Shown in pieces: positions 1 to 12,300 of a stretch of DNA of 64,000 bases. The DNA comes from Gymnopus androsaceus JB14. Taxonomy: Eukaryota; Basidiomycota; Agaricomycetes; Agaricales; Omphalotaceae. Within the stretch, counting starts at the first letter, position 1. Every line of letters starts with the position of its first letter. The notes beneath the pieces are model-generated. The model did not search any database and had not been told where the DNA came from. It saw only the letters and a list, made by a program, of their open reading frames with translations. Made by a program: the position numbers and the translations under genes. The stretch lies in contig ML769390.1 in NCBI GenBank assembly GCA_009733575.1, positions 62,001-126,000 on the forward strand. The letters are read 5' to 3'.

Positions 1-800
1 CATCTTCCTTGCGTTCTGCAAGTCTATCCAGCATGACCAGATACCGAAAATGCTCCAGGATGATACTCCCCAGTCTCGCAGCCTCGACAGGGTTTCTATG
101 CTCATCAGATTTTTGCACCTCTGAAAAAAATCCTTGGAAGCTATCCTTCAAAAAGGCATCGAGTGATAATGAACCATCCATTGTGGTTGCCTCGGGACCA
201 CTGACAGCATATGAAGTCTTGGACTTTGAGACATGAATTTTGGGATTTAAAGGATCCGCTCTGTCAATCGAAAGCTCGAGATCGACGACAAGGACCTTGC
301 CTCCAAAGACGAAACTGATGTTTCCATCTCCGATTTGGTCTTTGAATGTCTCCATTCCAACCAAGTTGCCCCAGGCTTCGCAGCGAGAGATACACCAGTT
401 TACAAGGGCAGCTCTATCCTGAGGTATATCCTCTCCATAACTGGCTCTAGATCGTTTTTTAAGAGCATCCACAGTTTGCTGAATATTGAGATCTGACTAG
501 GTTACCATTTTAGTCGTATTACGCGTCTTTCAAGAGAAGAAGAAATCTGACAAGATGCAGTGAGCGAGACAGCGTTGCTTGCTGGCGCAAAAGGGAAACA
601 AGTTTGGTATTTCGGAAATCTGCCGATAGATACTGGTTTAGTGAATGGACAAGCTGATCTGAAGCCTGTATGATGTCCTGCAAAACAGCAGAAGATGCCC
701 CTGCAGAGGAAGCGAAAGGATGTGTGACATTAGAAGAAAGCCCGTCATAGACTTTGAAGTTTTGGATTGTCGAAAGAAGCGTTTCTGGCAAAGTATCCAT
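1..800 (-). CDS. MED1: Mediator complex subunit 1 (Med1-like), 3' end outside the window
   Basis: Mediator subunit that links activators to RNA polymerase II in the nucleus. The ATG is at 800. Exon 1 is about 552-800 and exon 2 runs from 496 past position 1. I place a 55-nt intron at 497-551; the junction is uncertain because exon 1 stays open to about 532 and that extension looks plausible protein. Exon 2 encodes a run of about 165 residues resembling the fungal Med1 domain: residues DALKKRS, then a W-containing helix (VNWCISRCEAWGN), then GGKVLVVDLELSIDR and DPLNPKIHVSKSKTSYA, then YLVMLDRLAERKE. This pattern is what I recognise as Med1; no search was run. The N-terminal exon is a helical region with a short serine/alanine run. 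The protein continues off the left edge, so the C-terminus cannot be judged. Its promoter lies in 801-1002, shared with the F-box gene. Confidence 0.62.
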
Positions 801-864
801 TCAGGCCACAAAGTCCACTAGCGCGCGCTACTGCTTGATTCCGGACCGGAAAATAAGCGCGCGG

Positions 865-1000
865 ATACATCCTCGTTGTTCCCATCTTTCTTCCCCGTTT
901 CTTCCTCCCCCTTCATACTAGGGCTACAGCAGAATACATCCTCGTTATTCCAATCTTTCTTCCCTGTTTCTTCCTCCCCTTCGTACTAGGGTTACAGCAG
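865..1000. repeat. Imperfect 68-bp tandem duplication upstream of the F-box gene
   Basis: Positions 865-932 (68 bp) and 934-1000 (67 bp) are near-identical direct copies. Both begin ATACATCCTCGTT and end ACTAGGG(C/T)TACAGCAG, with a pyrimidine-rich TTTCTTCC centre. The second copy ends two bases before the ATG at 1003. It lies in the short divergent promoter between MED1 and the F-box gene, so the start region was duplicated together with its CT-rich core. Confidence 0.85.
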
Positions 1001-1002
1001 AC

Positions 1003-3039
1003 ATGGCTCCAGTCGGATCGAAACTTTCTATCAACCAATTAGTAGAAGCCATGCTGTACAAGGTCTCTCGATGTACAAAACCAAGTAGGTATATATATTC
1101 CATCTATCCTTTATTTGAATCTCTCTTTCTAACCTTTCTCTCCTTAGATTGCACAAATATTCGGTGCCTGAAGTATGTTTGTTTCCATGCGTCCTACAGT
1201 TGATCTCATTTTGGGTAGTTGGATTTAATGGAGCAGAAGCTCCAGCTATCTCTTTCGCTCATCCGCGGTGTACGAAATTTCTTACAGCCCATCCATTACC
1301 TTCCTCCTGAGGTCCTTACCATTATATTCTACGAAACTCAGCAACATCTTCCCGACTTTCTACCCATGTCGGATCCTTCTCCGTCTACCTGGCACTGGCT
1401 CACTCTTGCAGCAGTGTGTAGACATTGGAGGGGGCTAATTGCTACCTCGCCTCATCTTTGGTCGGAGATTGACAGTGGAACTCTCCCTGAGCGATTTCTG
1501 AAGCGCTCTTCCGCAGTTCCATTAAAAGTCTATCTCGGGCTCAAAATGTATGATATGTCGGAAGAAATCCTTCAGTCCATCGTGTCTCAATCAAAACGTT
1601 TCAGAGAGTTACACCTCGATGCAGGATCATGGGAGCCAAGTAGCGGATCCTCTGGTTCAATATTTCATCGCTTCACCTCCCCCGCACCAGTCCTGACGAG
1701 TCTTACTCTGATCACGGAGGGAAGAGATATCGTCAACGGAACCCTTCCTCCAATATTCAGTGGTCAAATGCCCAGTCTACGCAAGCTCTGTCTCAAACAT
1801 CTTACATCTTGGCCGAGGAATTATTTCCAATCCCTCACACACCTATGCTTATATAACCAGAACCCCAGCACTCGACCAACGATGGATGAGTTTCTCGAGT
1901 TTCTCCAAGGTTCTCCCATGCTGGAGGAGCTGGCGCTAGTGAGAGCAGGGCCTACGCTGTTAGATGTCGGCCCTCCTCAAGTCCCTCCTTCACGAATCAT
2001 CTCTCTTCCTCACCTCCGCCAGCTCGAAATTGGGGAGTGGCCTTGTGCCTCCTTAGTCGCGCTATTTTTATCACATATTCATCTGCAGTCGCAGACAGAC
2101 ATGTACTTTTGGGGCGACCGCATGCTCAACGCAATCCATAACTCGGAAGATGCAGGGAGCTTAGCCCTACTTCTCCCAGAAGACATCTCGAAGCTCGAGA
2201 ACATGAAGGATATCAAAAAATGGTATCTTGCGCGGCAACCAAGGGTCATACTTGACACACCTTTTGTCTCCGTTACCGGTATGGAGAACGGAGAAGAAGG
2301 CCGGACTCTTTACATGTACGGTACATTCAATGCATCGCAGCTGATACCTGCTCAGCTTTTGTCACGGTACCCTGTATCGGGAGTGGTGTCTCTAGCAGTG
2401 AGAGATAGCTGCACGCACACGAGCAATGCCAATGGACTGGATGTAGAGTTCTGGAAGCAAGTTCTGGAGCGACTTCCCGCCCTCGAAAAGCTCGAAATTC
2501 TAGCCTTTCGCTCCGTAGGATTCACAAGAGCAGTAATTGGAGCGTTGGTGCCCGTAGTTACATCGCAAACTTCGCTGCCATGTCCACTACTCACTTCCCT
2601 CACCATCGAGCATGATGTCAGCCTTCCTGCCTACTTTATTCGAACCGTGGTAGAGACGCGCGCACAATTCACTTCAGCTCCCACCAGGTTAAAGAAACTC
2701 AGAGTGTTGGTCTTTGAGCCAAATCCTCAGAACGATAAACCAATAAATCAACTGCGCTCTGGGATCACATCTGATGGCGAGAGTTCAGTTGGAAGTAATT
2801 CGGATTCGGATGACACTGAGGACATCAGAACCGAGAACGAGTTTCAAACTAGGGAGGAGGAGGAATATCGACGGCATACGGAGGATGATCGCAAACTCTT
2901 GGAAGGATGTCCTGAGAGCTTAGGCGAGGTTGAATTCGAGTATGGCATCCCATTATCTGTTGGTATCGTACCGGAGACATGGCCGACGAGGGCGTTTGAA
3001 TGGACAAGGGACAATCCAGTAAGGAGAGCAGTCGTGTAA
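1003..3039 (+). CDS. F-box protein with leucine-rich-repeat-like C-terminal region
   Basis: Probable substrate receptor of an SCF ubiquitin ligase. Exons by eye are 1003-1088, 1148-1172 and 1219-3039 (about 643 aa). Donors are GTATAT and GTATGT, acceptors TTAG and GTAG, and this is the only combination that keeps the frame. If the first exons are wrong, translation would start at 1228. After a short helical N-terminus comes an F-box of the agaricomycete form: YLPPEVLTIIF, then W..LAAVCRHWRGLIATSPHLWSEI. The following 350 residues have spaced leucine segments (LTSLTLI, LRKLCLKHL, HLRQLEIGEW), as in LRR-like F-box proteins. The last 100 residues are acidic (DSDDTEDIRTENE). Such genes are highly expanded in mushrooms and usually have no assigned target. 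Confidence 0.8.
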
Positions 3040-3277
3040 AGGCCGATTTGTTGTTTGTTATACCGTGTATATGTCTATCGTTTGCTAGTAAGTAGTTCGC
3101 CAGGCGCGTTCCGCCTTGATTATTACATATTGTGTTGGCTGAAGGCCTGCTACTGGATCATAAAAAGTAAAGATACAAAACGAGTCCCTGAATCCTATCG
3201 ACCAATAATGATGCTACAAATTTACATCCAGAACCCGATTGCACAAAAAAGAAAAGAGATTGAATACGTGTTGTATA

Positions 3278-5501
3278 TTATTTGCATTGCGTTAGATCAC
3301 TGGCCTCTACTCTGCTTTCCGTTCGTAGCGAAGCTTGCGAAGCTTGCGAAGAGTTCATCGACAGATTGAAGGAAGGATGGTGAGTCGACTTGAATGAGTC
3401 CGGAACCTCCAGCGTTCCCATCTCGCCCATCAACGCTTCGTTTACTTCGGCTGAAGAGATAGCAGGTGGCCTCTCTTCCCCAAAGACCTCTCCGAGTTCC
3501 TCCAAAGTTCTGTGTGCCGTCTCTGGGTAGAAGAAGTAGACAACAAAACCCGATATAACGCAGGATCCGACGAGAATGAAGTAGTAGCCTGACGGGAAAA
3601 CTTGGAATAGAATGGGAGTAATCATAGCCACAAGGAAATTGAAACCCCAGTCGGAGATGTTGGAAAGAGCCATACCCTTAGCGCGCGCTACAAATCATTA
3701 GATTAGACTGTAAAAGCAGAAAAGCATTATTTACCGCGGATTGGGAAGACCTCAGCCCCCAGCAACCACGGGACCTAATAAAATATAAGTTCAGGCGAAA
3801 GGGAAAAAGACATCGGATGCACGTACTGGTCCCCAAGTAGCCCCAAAAATAAACAAATACACACCCAATCCACCGAAGATACCTTCAGCTGTACGCCAAC
3901 GCTCAACACCTTCGGGTATGCCGTCGACATAACGCTGGAGGCCACCTACGATCGCGAGGCTGACAGCAAGACCGATGCTACCTTGATGTACAGTCTGAGT
4001 CAGTTTTAAAACATAACCAAACACGAAAAAGACCACTGACCCGCGATCAGAAAAGGCCTGCGTCCAACTAACATCAGTCAGTTTCAGCAGGGAAAAAGAT
4101 TATCAAACAAAATCACCTTTATCAACATAGAAGATGGTTGGAGTGGTGCCGAGAACGTAAAGAATGGAACTGACCTAGAGATGGATCGTCAGTGAATACA
4201 TCGGTGGCCTGAAGAATCGTATTACTCCCGAATGAAACAAACTCATCGAAACAGTAAATCCTGCCCGAACGAAATTTTCTGATAAATCATCAGTTTCTAG
4301 ATTTATATTTTCGTATTATGTATCAAAACCTGCCTGGAAGAAAGTGCAAAATGGCATTTACGCCATTTAGCTGAGCAAACATCTGTGAAGTGATTGCTAT
4401 GAACGTTCTTTTTCGGTATCTTGTAAATAGCTCGCCCCAGGATGCTTCCGAGCTTTCGCGTTCTTCATATTCCAATGTGTTGAGGATCTCCGAGTAGGTT
4501 TCATAGACCTTGATATCTGTAACGTCTCCATGACCGTGCAAATCCGCCAGAGTTCAGAGACCTTCCGTCTTGAAATTATTCTTTATAAGCCTTTTTCCAT
4601 AGTGAGTAAACAGCGCAGAAATGTTAAGAGCCAGAATACCGACCATCTCGGTGTTTCAGGAAGAAAGAAGCTCCAGGCAACGAGTAAAAGAGACAGAGAC
4701 GATTGTACGAGGTAAGGTCCTCGCCAGGACATCTCGGATGGCATGTCAAAAAAGAATCCATAGCCAATCCAGGCGGCAGCTAGATACCCGCAATTGAGGA
4801 ATAGATATTCTAAGGAGACGAATCGACCTCGACTATGACCAGGAGATATCTCGCATTGAAGGACAGGGACCGTCATAGACAGGAATCCAACTGGGATGAC
4901 GTTTAGACAACTCTAAGATTCGTAATATTTAACCACGACTCACCACCGATACCTTGCAAAGAGCGACCCGCAATAAGCCAGCTGAGATCTTGAGCAAAAA
5001 ACTGAACGAATGCTACGACGAGAGGGTTTGATTAGACTGGTAAGTTGAAGCCTTGAGACGCTTGTTTACATGCTATGAAATAAATAATGCCTCCAATGCG
5101 AATGGACATGCGCCGACCAAGAATATCCATGACGTAGGCTGCACATAAAGAGGATAGAAGAGCGGTGACGTTTAAACAAGCGATAGCGATAGCTGCTCTC
5201 GAGGTGAGTGGATTGAGGTTAGTCCAGCGTGAAAAGACTAGTACAAACCAACGATGAAAGGGGGGACTCCAGTCTCGCCCGTTTGGATTTCATGCATGGA
5301 GACGTCTTTGTGGTACATTCTATGTACGAATGCAGGTTGAACTTGAAAAGCGGCTTCAATGCCTTGACTGTATCCGAACAATGCGTCAGCCAGAGAAGCT
5401 AGAGTGATAGACATATAAAGCAGAGGTTTTCCGGCAAGCCATCTTGGATATCGAACGGTGTATTTGGTGGGCTTCAAGGCGAGCAATATTGCAGACGCCA
5501 T
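3278..5501 (-). CDS. MFS sugar transporter (hexose-transporter type) with an in-frame TGA
   Basis: Plasma-membrane sugar porter of the major facilitator superfamily. Eleven exons on the minus strand: 5249-5501, 5070-5192, 4944-5012, 4644-4890, 4334-4590, 4226-4278, 4117-4174, 4041-4067, 3827-3981, 3735-3774, 3278-3687 (564 codons). Family motifs seen in order: VMDILGRRMS after helix 2-3, AGRSLQGIGVGF, PETPRW, QLNGVNAILHFLPENFVRAGFTVS, DKVGRRPFLIAGSIGLA, PWLLGAEVFPIRARAKGMA, and the C-terminal YFFYPETAHRTLEELGEVF. Exon 5 has an in-frame TGA at 4554-4556 inside the expected (E)GLRTLADLHGHGD stretch, as if CGA had become TGA. A weak 46-nt GT-AG intron could remove it but would delete conserved residues. 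The exon 5 donor is GC (CAG followed by GCAGGT). It may therefore be a recent pseudogene. Confidence 0.78.
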
Positions 5502-5607
5502 TTACTGAATAAAAATAATGAAAGGAAGAGACGAATTAACGCTCTGTATCTGATATCAATTCTCTGAGAGGCGGTAAATGGCACGTGATACTCGCATGAG
5601 CGCGATT

Positions 5608-7290
5608 TCAAGTTATTTGTGTACAGTATTTCCTTAACCATGGATCGGCTAGGAGATTTTGCATTACATCCTCTCTGAAGTGTAATCCCACGGAAACTCC
5701 GTTATTGTACCACGGTATCCTGGACTCTTCCTCTGGCCGTGATTCAAGACCACTTTCCATGATCTGAACACTGAAAAACCAATCAGTAAGTACGAAAATC
5801 TGGAAGCATTTCATGACAATGACATACCATCCATCGCATTCAAAAAACAGTGGGTCGACCATTCTTGGTTTTGATCCAAACCCAAAATCAACGTCATACA
5901 CAGTCATTCCACGCCGATTTTCAAGCCAGCTGGTCACAATAGTATGCCTCTCTCCAAGAAAAGTGTTCCATTGTCGTGAAGGATCTACCGTATAGGCCAT
6001 CTCATGAAGCAATGCTCCTAAAGCAAAAGAGCCGTACATGGCCATTGAAGATCTAATAATCGTCGCCGATGCAATAGAAACCTGAGATGCTGGTTGGGTC
6101 ACCGGAGTATTCAACAAAGGGGACCCAAGGAAATGGGGATGTAAGGATGGGGAGAGACGCGCGCGCAGTCCCAGAGACACATCCAAATTATTCGGAGATT
6201 CATCTAAAGATAGATGTCGTGCGCGTACAATGAGGGTCCAGATATGGGCCAATAACGCATCCAATTTGCTGATTCGAGGACCTCCAGCACCTCCAGCAAC
6301 GATAGCTGCTTTCCACATTGCCATGATCTCTGAATGAGTAAAGTAGACACGATAGTATCGAATAGGTGCCATGATATCCCAGGATTTCCAGGGAAGTGGT
6401 GTGCCTAATTCCAGGCCCGTTAAGGTAACCTGGGGAGGTATTACCGTCTCCGGAAGCATGTAGGAAGGACAATCAGGTGTGGCTGAAGCCCACCAATCAT
6501 ATCTATGCAGAGGAATGTTTTTGCTGCGGGCTATGATATCAGGATCTGGCAGAGGTGCATCTATATCGCCCTCCGCTGCCTTATCTAGTAGCTCCGGAGC
6601 AAAATCCCGACTCGGAGCTGGATCCACTAATCCCCGATGGATTCTCGCAAAATCGTGAATGAAGGTCAATAGCGTCTGAGCATCAGCGAGTGGGTGTGCC
6701 AGTTTCACTGCGATTGCTACACCTCCGCAAAGGAAAGTTGTGACTTGAACAATCATACAGGGAAGACCATCGGAAGATACTCTATCATGCAAAGCGAGTT
6801 TTGGTATATCAGACAAAGTACCAAGGGAAGTAACGAGACTTGCATCCCAGATACGATGAACATCTGCTCGCTCTGCAGGGGTAGGGAGCATTGATAGGAA
6901 GTGTTGCGACTGGGCTTCGATAAATTCTACCCCAGGATCTTCGGGAGCTCCCCAAGTAAGCTGTGGTCGATTGAATCGCTGTGTGTGGCGCAAAGAATTC
7001 GAAACTACGTTTGGAATGGGCATATGCAATGATCCAGCCCATTGCGGGTAGAAATCCAAGGTCTTGCGCAGAGACAGACAGAGAGATTCTAGGTCTACAG
7101 GGGGTAAATGCGATGGTGCATCGAAGAACCATACCGCACGAGTAGCACTATATCTCAATACTGTTCCGTCGACGATGGATAATGCTTTAGTAGAATGCAC
7201 AGCATTTCTGGGTTTTGTAAAGGGAAAAACGCGAGTACGTCGCGTCACCGTAGCAGCGATGACAGGTTGAGTCTGCTTAGGGAGGGACAT
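5608..7290 (-). CDS. BAHD/transferase-family acyltransferase
   Basis: Acyl-CoA dependent O- or N-acyltransferase of the plant/fungal transferase family. The substrate cannot be told from sequence. Exons are 5828-7290 and 5608-5770 (541 aa). The 57-nt intron 5771-5827 has consensus ends and is a multiple of three, so it could be mistaken for coding. The start is the ATG at 7290; the frame is open a little further upstream but without another ATG. Catalytic HxxxD is HPLAD, in the context VAIAVKLAHPLADAQ, about residue 215. The second family motif, usually DFGWG, is DFGFG (VYDVDFGFGSKPRMVDP) about 270 residues later. Length and spacing fit fungal members such as trichothecene 3-O-acetyltransferase relatives. 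Neighbours are a sugar transporter and ERG25, which gives no pathway clue. Confidence 0.83.
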   Translation of the reverse strand: MSLPKQTQPVIAATVTRRTRVFPFTKPRNAVHSTKALSIVDGTVLRYSATRAVWFFDAPSHLPPVDLESLCLSLRKTLDFYPQWAGSLHMPIPNVVSNSLRHTQRFNRPQLTWGAPEDPGVEFIEAQSQHFLSMLPTPAERADVHRIWDASLVTSLGTLSDIPKLALHDRVSSDGLPCMIVQVTTFLCGGVAIAVKLAHPLADAQTLLTFIHDFARIHRGLVDPAPSRDFAPELLDKAAEGDIDAPLPDPDIIARSKNIPLHRYDWWASATPDCPSYMLPETVIPPQVTLTGLELGTPLPWKSWDIMAPIRYYRVYFTHSEIMAMWKAAIVAGGAGGPRISKLDALLAHIWTLIVRARHLSLDESPNNLDVSLGLRARLSPSLHPHFLGSPLLNTPVTQPASQVSIASATIIRSSMAMYGSFALGALLHEMAYTVDPSRQWNTFLGERHTIVTSWLENRRGMTVYDVDFGFGSKPRMVDPLFFECDGWYVIVMKCFQIFVLTDWFFSVQIMESGLESRPEEESRIPWYNNGVSVGLHFREDVMQNLLADPWLRKYCTQIT

Positions 7291-7435
7291 GTTGCAAGGC
7301 AAGCGCAATGACTCCAGATACTGAGATAGATTGATAGATTGATACTCGGCTCCGCCCTAAGGCGAAGATCCCGCAAGGGAACACCCGGCACCAAAGGTCC
7401 GCTGAGCTCAACCCACAAAGAGGAAAGTAGACCGC

Positions 7436-7609
7436 ATGGATTCGGATTCGCAGGAGAACAATATCAATTTGCATCTAGCGAGTTCGTTCACGTTTCAAAT
7501 CGCGTCGGGGGCCATCCTTCCTCAAATTTCTTTGACGGATACACGGTTCACCATCCATGGGCAAGTCCTCGAAAATCATGCACAGAGGAGTATACGGATA
7601 ATTCATTGA
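7436..7609 (+). other. Short open frame of 57 codons between two minus-strand genes; possible exon or chance ORF
   Basis: The 396-bp gap 7291-7686 separates the acyltransferase start from the ERG25 stop. It holds one ATG-initiated frame of 57 codons ending at 7609. The peptide looks ordinary (for example FQIASGAILPQISL), but I recognise no family and see no clear splice partner. An alternative overlapping frame is also open. I would not call it a gene without transcript evidence. Confidence 0.15.
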
Positions 7610-7686
7610 ATCACTTTGAATAAGATATCACCGGTGAACATAATTAGAAATTCAAGCAAATAAGATTGAAAAGATACACTTTAAAT

Positions 7687-8859
7687 TTAACTAGACTTCT
7701 TCTTCAATCTAGCTTCAATAGCTGCCTCCGTCTTCAACCCCTCAGCAAGAACTTGATTCGCAATTTCCTGCTCAGCTTTGGAAAATTCCGCTAGGGTTGC
7801 AGCTTTGGCTTTTGCAGCTTTAACGCGGGCACGATATGCATGGTACTTTTTGTCGGTACCAAAAATTGTGTCCCACCACCTGAACGATGTGGCATAATTG
7901 TCGGTGAATGCCATGTGGTGGAAATCGTGGTGTTCAGCTCCAGACCAGAAGGGGAGAATGTGCTGAAGCGACCAAGGGAAATCTGAAGAGAATCAGTTAC
8001 ATCCGAAAGAAGGAAACGGAAGTCTTACCATAGCCAGAATGAGAGTCAATTGCTTGGAAGAGCTTGACAATGACCCATATAAAGAAGGAGACAAAATGTA
8101 CTTCGGTGAAGAAGCAGAGAACGAGAGAGCCACCTAAAGTACCCATGCCAAGGATAAATACTTCTGCCGGATGGGCGTATTCTGCTGCCAAACCAAAAGG
8201 AGCGGCATAGTGGTGGTGAATTTTGTGTATGTATTTGTATAGCAGCGGTGTGTGAAGAAGACGATGGGCTAGGGAGATGATGAACAAGGGAGAAAATACT
8301 GTGCAAACCACGTACCGGCCCAATGAAACAAGTCTTCAAAGAACATGAAGAAGGCTATTTGCCAAGCCATGGTTGACAGCGAAGGAAAAGGGACATGGTA
8401 CGTCTTCATTCCAACGAATTCGGCCATTGGATGAAAAAGCCAAATCTAGAAAATACTGAGGAGGGTTTTCTCGAGCATGCAGCAAATTCTTCCTCACAGT
8501 TGGTAATTCGACGGTTATATGTGCCCATAGGACCTGCTTGACGCAGTCCCACTGCTCTTCTGGACTAGGAATTTTGTTTGGCTGGAGCTTCCACCGTCTG
8601 AAATATGGAATAGCGTCGACGATGACCCAAGGTATTGAACGACCAAAGTACACGATCTGATTGACCATGTAGGCGAATTGAAACGGGATAAAGCGTTATT
8701 GCATACCTCGTGCATCAAGAAACTAATCATTCCCGTTGCAATGACTGGATTACCCCACCAGACATACCAGGCGACCCATTTGTGTTCCGCCCAGCTGAGT
8801 GAGGAAACGTCCAAGCCAGGGTAAAGCGTATTACTAGTATCAGTTGTGTTGAAAGACAT
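7687..8859 (-). CDS. ERG25: C-4 methylsterol oxidase (sterol desaturase superfamily)
   Basis: ER membrane di-iron enzyme that oxidises the C-4 methyl groups of sterol intermediates in ergosterol synthesis. Exons are 8707-8859, 8498-8656, 8316-8445, 8029-8268 and 7687-7982 (325 aa); all four introns are 41-52 nt with good ends. All three histidine clusters are present: HRLLH (reading WAAHRLLHTPLLYKY), HKIHHHY(AAP) and HHDFHHM near the C-terminus, preceded by FWSGAEHHDFHH. The motif FEDLFHWA before the first cluster and SGYDFPWSLQHILPFW before the last are typical of methylsterol oxidases rather than C-5 desaturases. Hydrophobic helices precede the first cluster. The C-terminus is an Ala/Lys-rich helix ending LKKKSS, longer than in yeast. 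It is divergent from MGM1 across a 441-bp promoter. Confidence 0.93.
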
Positions 8860-9300
8860 GACGGTTGATGAAAGGATTCCGGATTAAATACAGGGAGGAT
8901 TTCTGGTCGTTCGATAAACAAACCGTACGATCTTCAAATTTTTGCATCGGGAAGAGGTTTCTAGACCAGGCCGAGGTCATTTTCCATATTCAGTGTTCTT
9001 TTGGCCGAGGATCCATTGACAGTCTCTTTTCGTAGAACAGTGAGAGCCCATTCGCTATTTATATTAGAAGTGTGTCAAATATTGGGCAACGAAGATCGAT
9101 ACAAACGCGACATGGGAAACCTCTGCTCTCGGTTGAGAATCTGTGGGTGTAAGTACTAAGATTGAGTCAGTGCGTACTTGTATTGAAGCGCGCTGCGCTA
9201 TTAGATGAGCGCCTAAAATTGTAGCGGCCGAGAGTGAGCGTAAGCGCGACTTGTGCTTCCGCGCATCACAAGAGCCCGACACTTTGCTGGGACTACGGCC
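8860..9300. promoter_or_regulatory. Divergent promoter between ERG25 and MGM1
   Basis: This 441-bp gene-free interval lies between two divergently transcribed starts (8859 minus, 9301 plus), so it must carry both promoters. I see no clear TATA box. Open frames inside are short and start at non-ATG codons. Its role is inferred from position only. Confidence 0.45.
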
Positions 9301-12300
9301 ATGTACTCTATTATTCGCCGCAAATTCTCGACCATTCTGACAAACCGCAAAGCCGTAACTTATGGGCTTGAAGCATCCAAAGCCTATTCGACGCTCAAGA
9401 ATGTCTCTTCAAGACGGCGAATTTCCGAGCAGACAAGGTCTTACGCTCGAAGTCATGGCACTTTTCTCGCTTCTGGCTCATTGAGAGCCAACTATTCGAC
9501 TCAAATATCAGCCAATATGCGCCGAATCCATGTGAGAGCCTTGTCCTACTCTTCCATCCCTAGATTCGTCGCGAGGGCATTTAGAGTTCCAATTGCTGGG
9601 GCAGCTGTCGGTGCTGGTGGCCTAGGCTACGCAGAATACAAGTTTGAAGGTTTGTTCATTCATATTTATATCGATTTTCGGTTTATCTTATCGAGAATGC
9701 AGAATTCCGAAAGGAGACTCAGTCTTGGATGAATACCGTTCAAGATACTGCAGTTGATTTCTTTGACTCTGCAACGGACGGTGTTAAGAAAGCCAGGACG
9801 CGTGTTTCCGAAATCAAACTACCCGAACTCCAAGCTCCTCAGTTCTTGAAGGACTTGTTCTCGGAAAGAGATAACGGAAAGGACGATGGAGAAGACGGGA
9901 ACGCAGGAGGAGACGAAACATCTGGTTCGAAAAAGCCACCTCCCAATAATGCCGCCATTGCTGCTCTGGTAGCAGCAACCATGTCTTCGCCTTCAGACTC
10001 GAAGGCTGAACCCAAAGACGGCTTCGATACGCGACAGAATGGCCTCATGAACCTGACGAAAAAGTTGATCGAAATCCGGAGTATGCTGCTGAGCATCGAC
10101 CAAAACGATGCCTTGAAGCTACCGAGTATAGTGGTGATTGGGAGCCAGAGCTCAGGCAAGAGCTCGGTGTTGGAAGCAATTGTGGGGCACGAGTTTCTTC
10201 CAAAGTAAGCAGATATATCCCCTCATGTACTTCTGCTCTAATCTTTATGTATACAGAGGCAACAACATGGTAACTCGTCGTCCTATTGAACTCACCCTCG
10301 TACACACTCCGACACCCCCAGGTGAAAAACCTTCAGAATATGGAGAATTCCCTTCACTTGGACTAGGCAAAATCCACTCCTTTTCCGATATACAACGCAC
10401 CCTTACCGACATGAACCTTGCCGTTCCCGCCTCAGAAGCTGTTTCCAACGATCCCATTGACCTTCGCATCTACTCCCCCTTTGTTCCAGACCTCACTCTC
10501 ATAGATCTTCCTGGCTACGTCCAGATTGCGTCTTTGGACCAACCTGAAAGTCTAAAAGAAAAGATTGCCGGGCTCTGCGAAAAATACATTCGTGAACCCA
10601 ACATCATTCTGGCTGTTTGCGCGGCGGACGTCGATCTTGCTAACAGCCCAGCTCTCCGAGCCAGCCGCAAAGTGGATCCTCTGGGTTTGAGAACGATAGG
10701 TGTTGTAACTAAAATGGATTTGGTTCCTCCTGAGGAGGGTGCTTCAATTTTGGCGGGGAACCGATATCCATTACATCTGGGATATGTGGGGGTTGTGGCC
10801 AAGGCTGTCGGGAAGAGCCATTCGGAAAGTACGGGAGATGTCGTGAAGCGCAGAGAGAACGACTTTTTCAGCACCCATAGGAACGTCTACGGCTCAGGCT
10901 CCATCATGGTGGGCACCGATACTCTACGGAAGAGATTAATGGAAGTGTTGGAATCTTCGATGGCCTCGTCTCTTCACGGAATTACGAATGCCGTCCAGCT
11001 CGAATTGGAGGAAGCGACATACCAATTTAAAGTCCAGTACAACGACCGTAGAATAACGGCCGAATCTTATGTTGCGGAGACAATGGATACGCTAAAGGCA
11101 CGCTTCCAAGCGGCAAAGGCAGAGTTCCGCAAACCTATTATTCGCGAAAAACTCAAGTCAATGCTGGACGATAAAGTCATGGATGTTTTGGAACAACTCT
11201 ATTGGCTGGACAAGCGGGCGAAAGAGTTGGGCGATCTGGCTATTGACACTCGGGTCAAGGGTCCTGAAGATGTGGACTCTTACTGGAAACACAAGCTGGG
11301 TGCGGCGAGTAGTCTCCTTACCAAATCCGGAGTAGGAAGGGACTCGACACTGCTGGTTGCCGATGGTCTGAGAGCGATGATTGATTCGATAGCCGCTGGA
11401 GAGCCGTTTACCTACCATCCCCGTGCATCGGAACGGCTAATATCGTTCTCGCATGATATTTTGCGAGATAGGATTGGTGTGGCTGCTGATCAAGTCGAAA
11501 ACTGCATAAAACCTTACAAATATGAGGTAGAGGTGGAGGGACGAGAGTGGGAAGCTGGCAGGGAGCGAGCAGTGGGGCTATTCGAGAAGGAAGTCTCCAT
11601 GTGTGAAGGGAAGCTCAAAGACATCAGGAAAAAGGTTGGAGGAAGCAGGAGATTAGGAGCATTGGTGGGCTATGTGCAAACACTGGATGAAAAAGAGAAG
11701 GAACGGAAAGAGAGAAGACTCAAAGCTGTAGCTGCGGAGGGTGATGGTACAGACGATCCCGAGGATGTGGTGCCAGAGTCTTACCGATATCCTGCTGCTC
11801 AAATTCTGGATGGTACGTTCAATGTTCGTTTCTTTCTCCCTGTCTTGGCTGATCCTGTCTATAGCAAAACACGCGATGCTCTACACCGACCGAATAACAG
11901 TCTTGAAATTCCGCATCGCCGCCCTCAAGTCCAAGCGATGTAAAGCGGGTCCGGAGAATGATGTATTCTGCCCAGAAGCTTTCCTGAACGTCGTAGCGGA
12001 CAAGCTAGCGTACACCTCCACCATGTTCCTCAATATTGAATTGCTCGATCAGTTCTTTTACGAGGTATGCTCCCCAACACGCACTAAATATCATTTAAAC
12101 TGACACATCTAGTTCCCTCGCGAAATCGATTCGAGACTGTTGTACGATCTGGATAGAAAGGAGATTGTTGAATTCGCAAGAGAGAATCCGATCGTGCGGC
12201 GACATCTTGACCTGCAAGACAGGAAAGACAAGTTGGAAGAGGTGTGTATCATTTTCGTGGTCCTAATTGTCCATCTCCTAACCTGTCATTCTTCTCTAGG

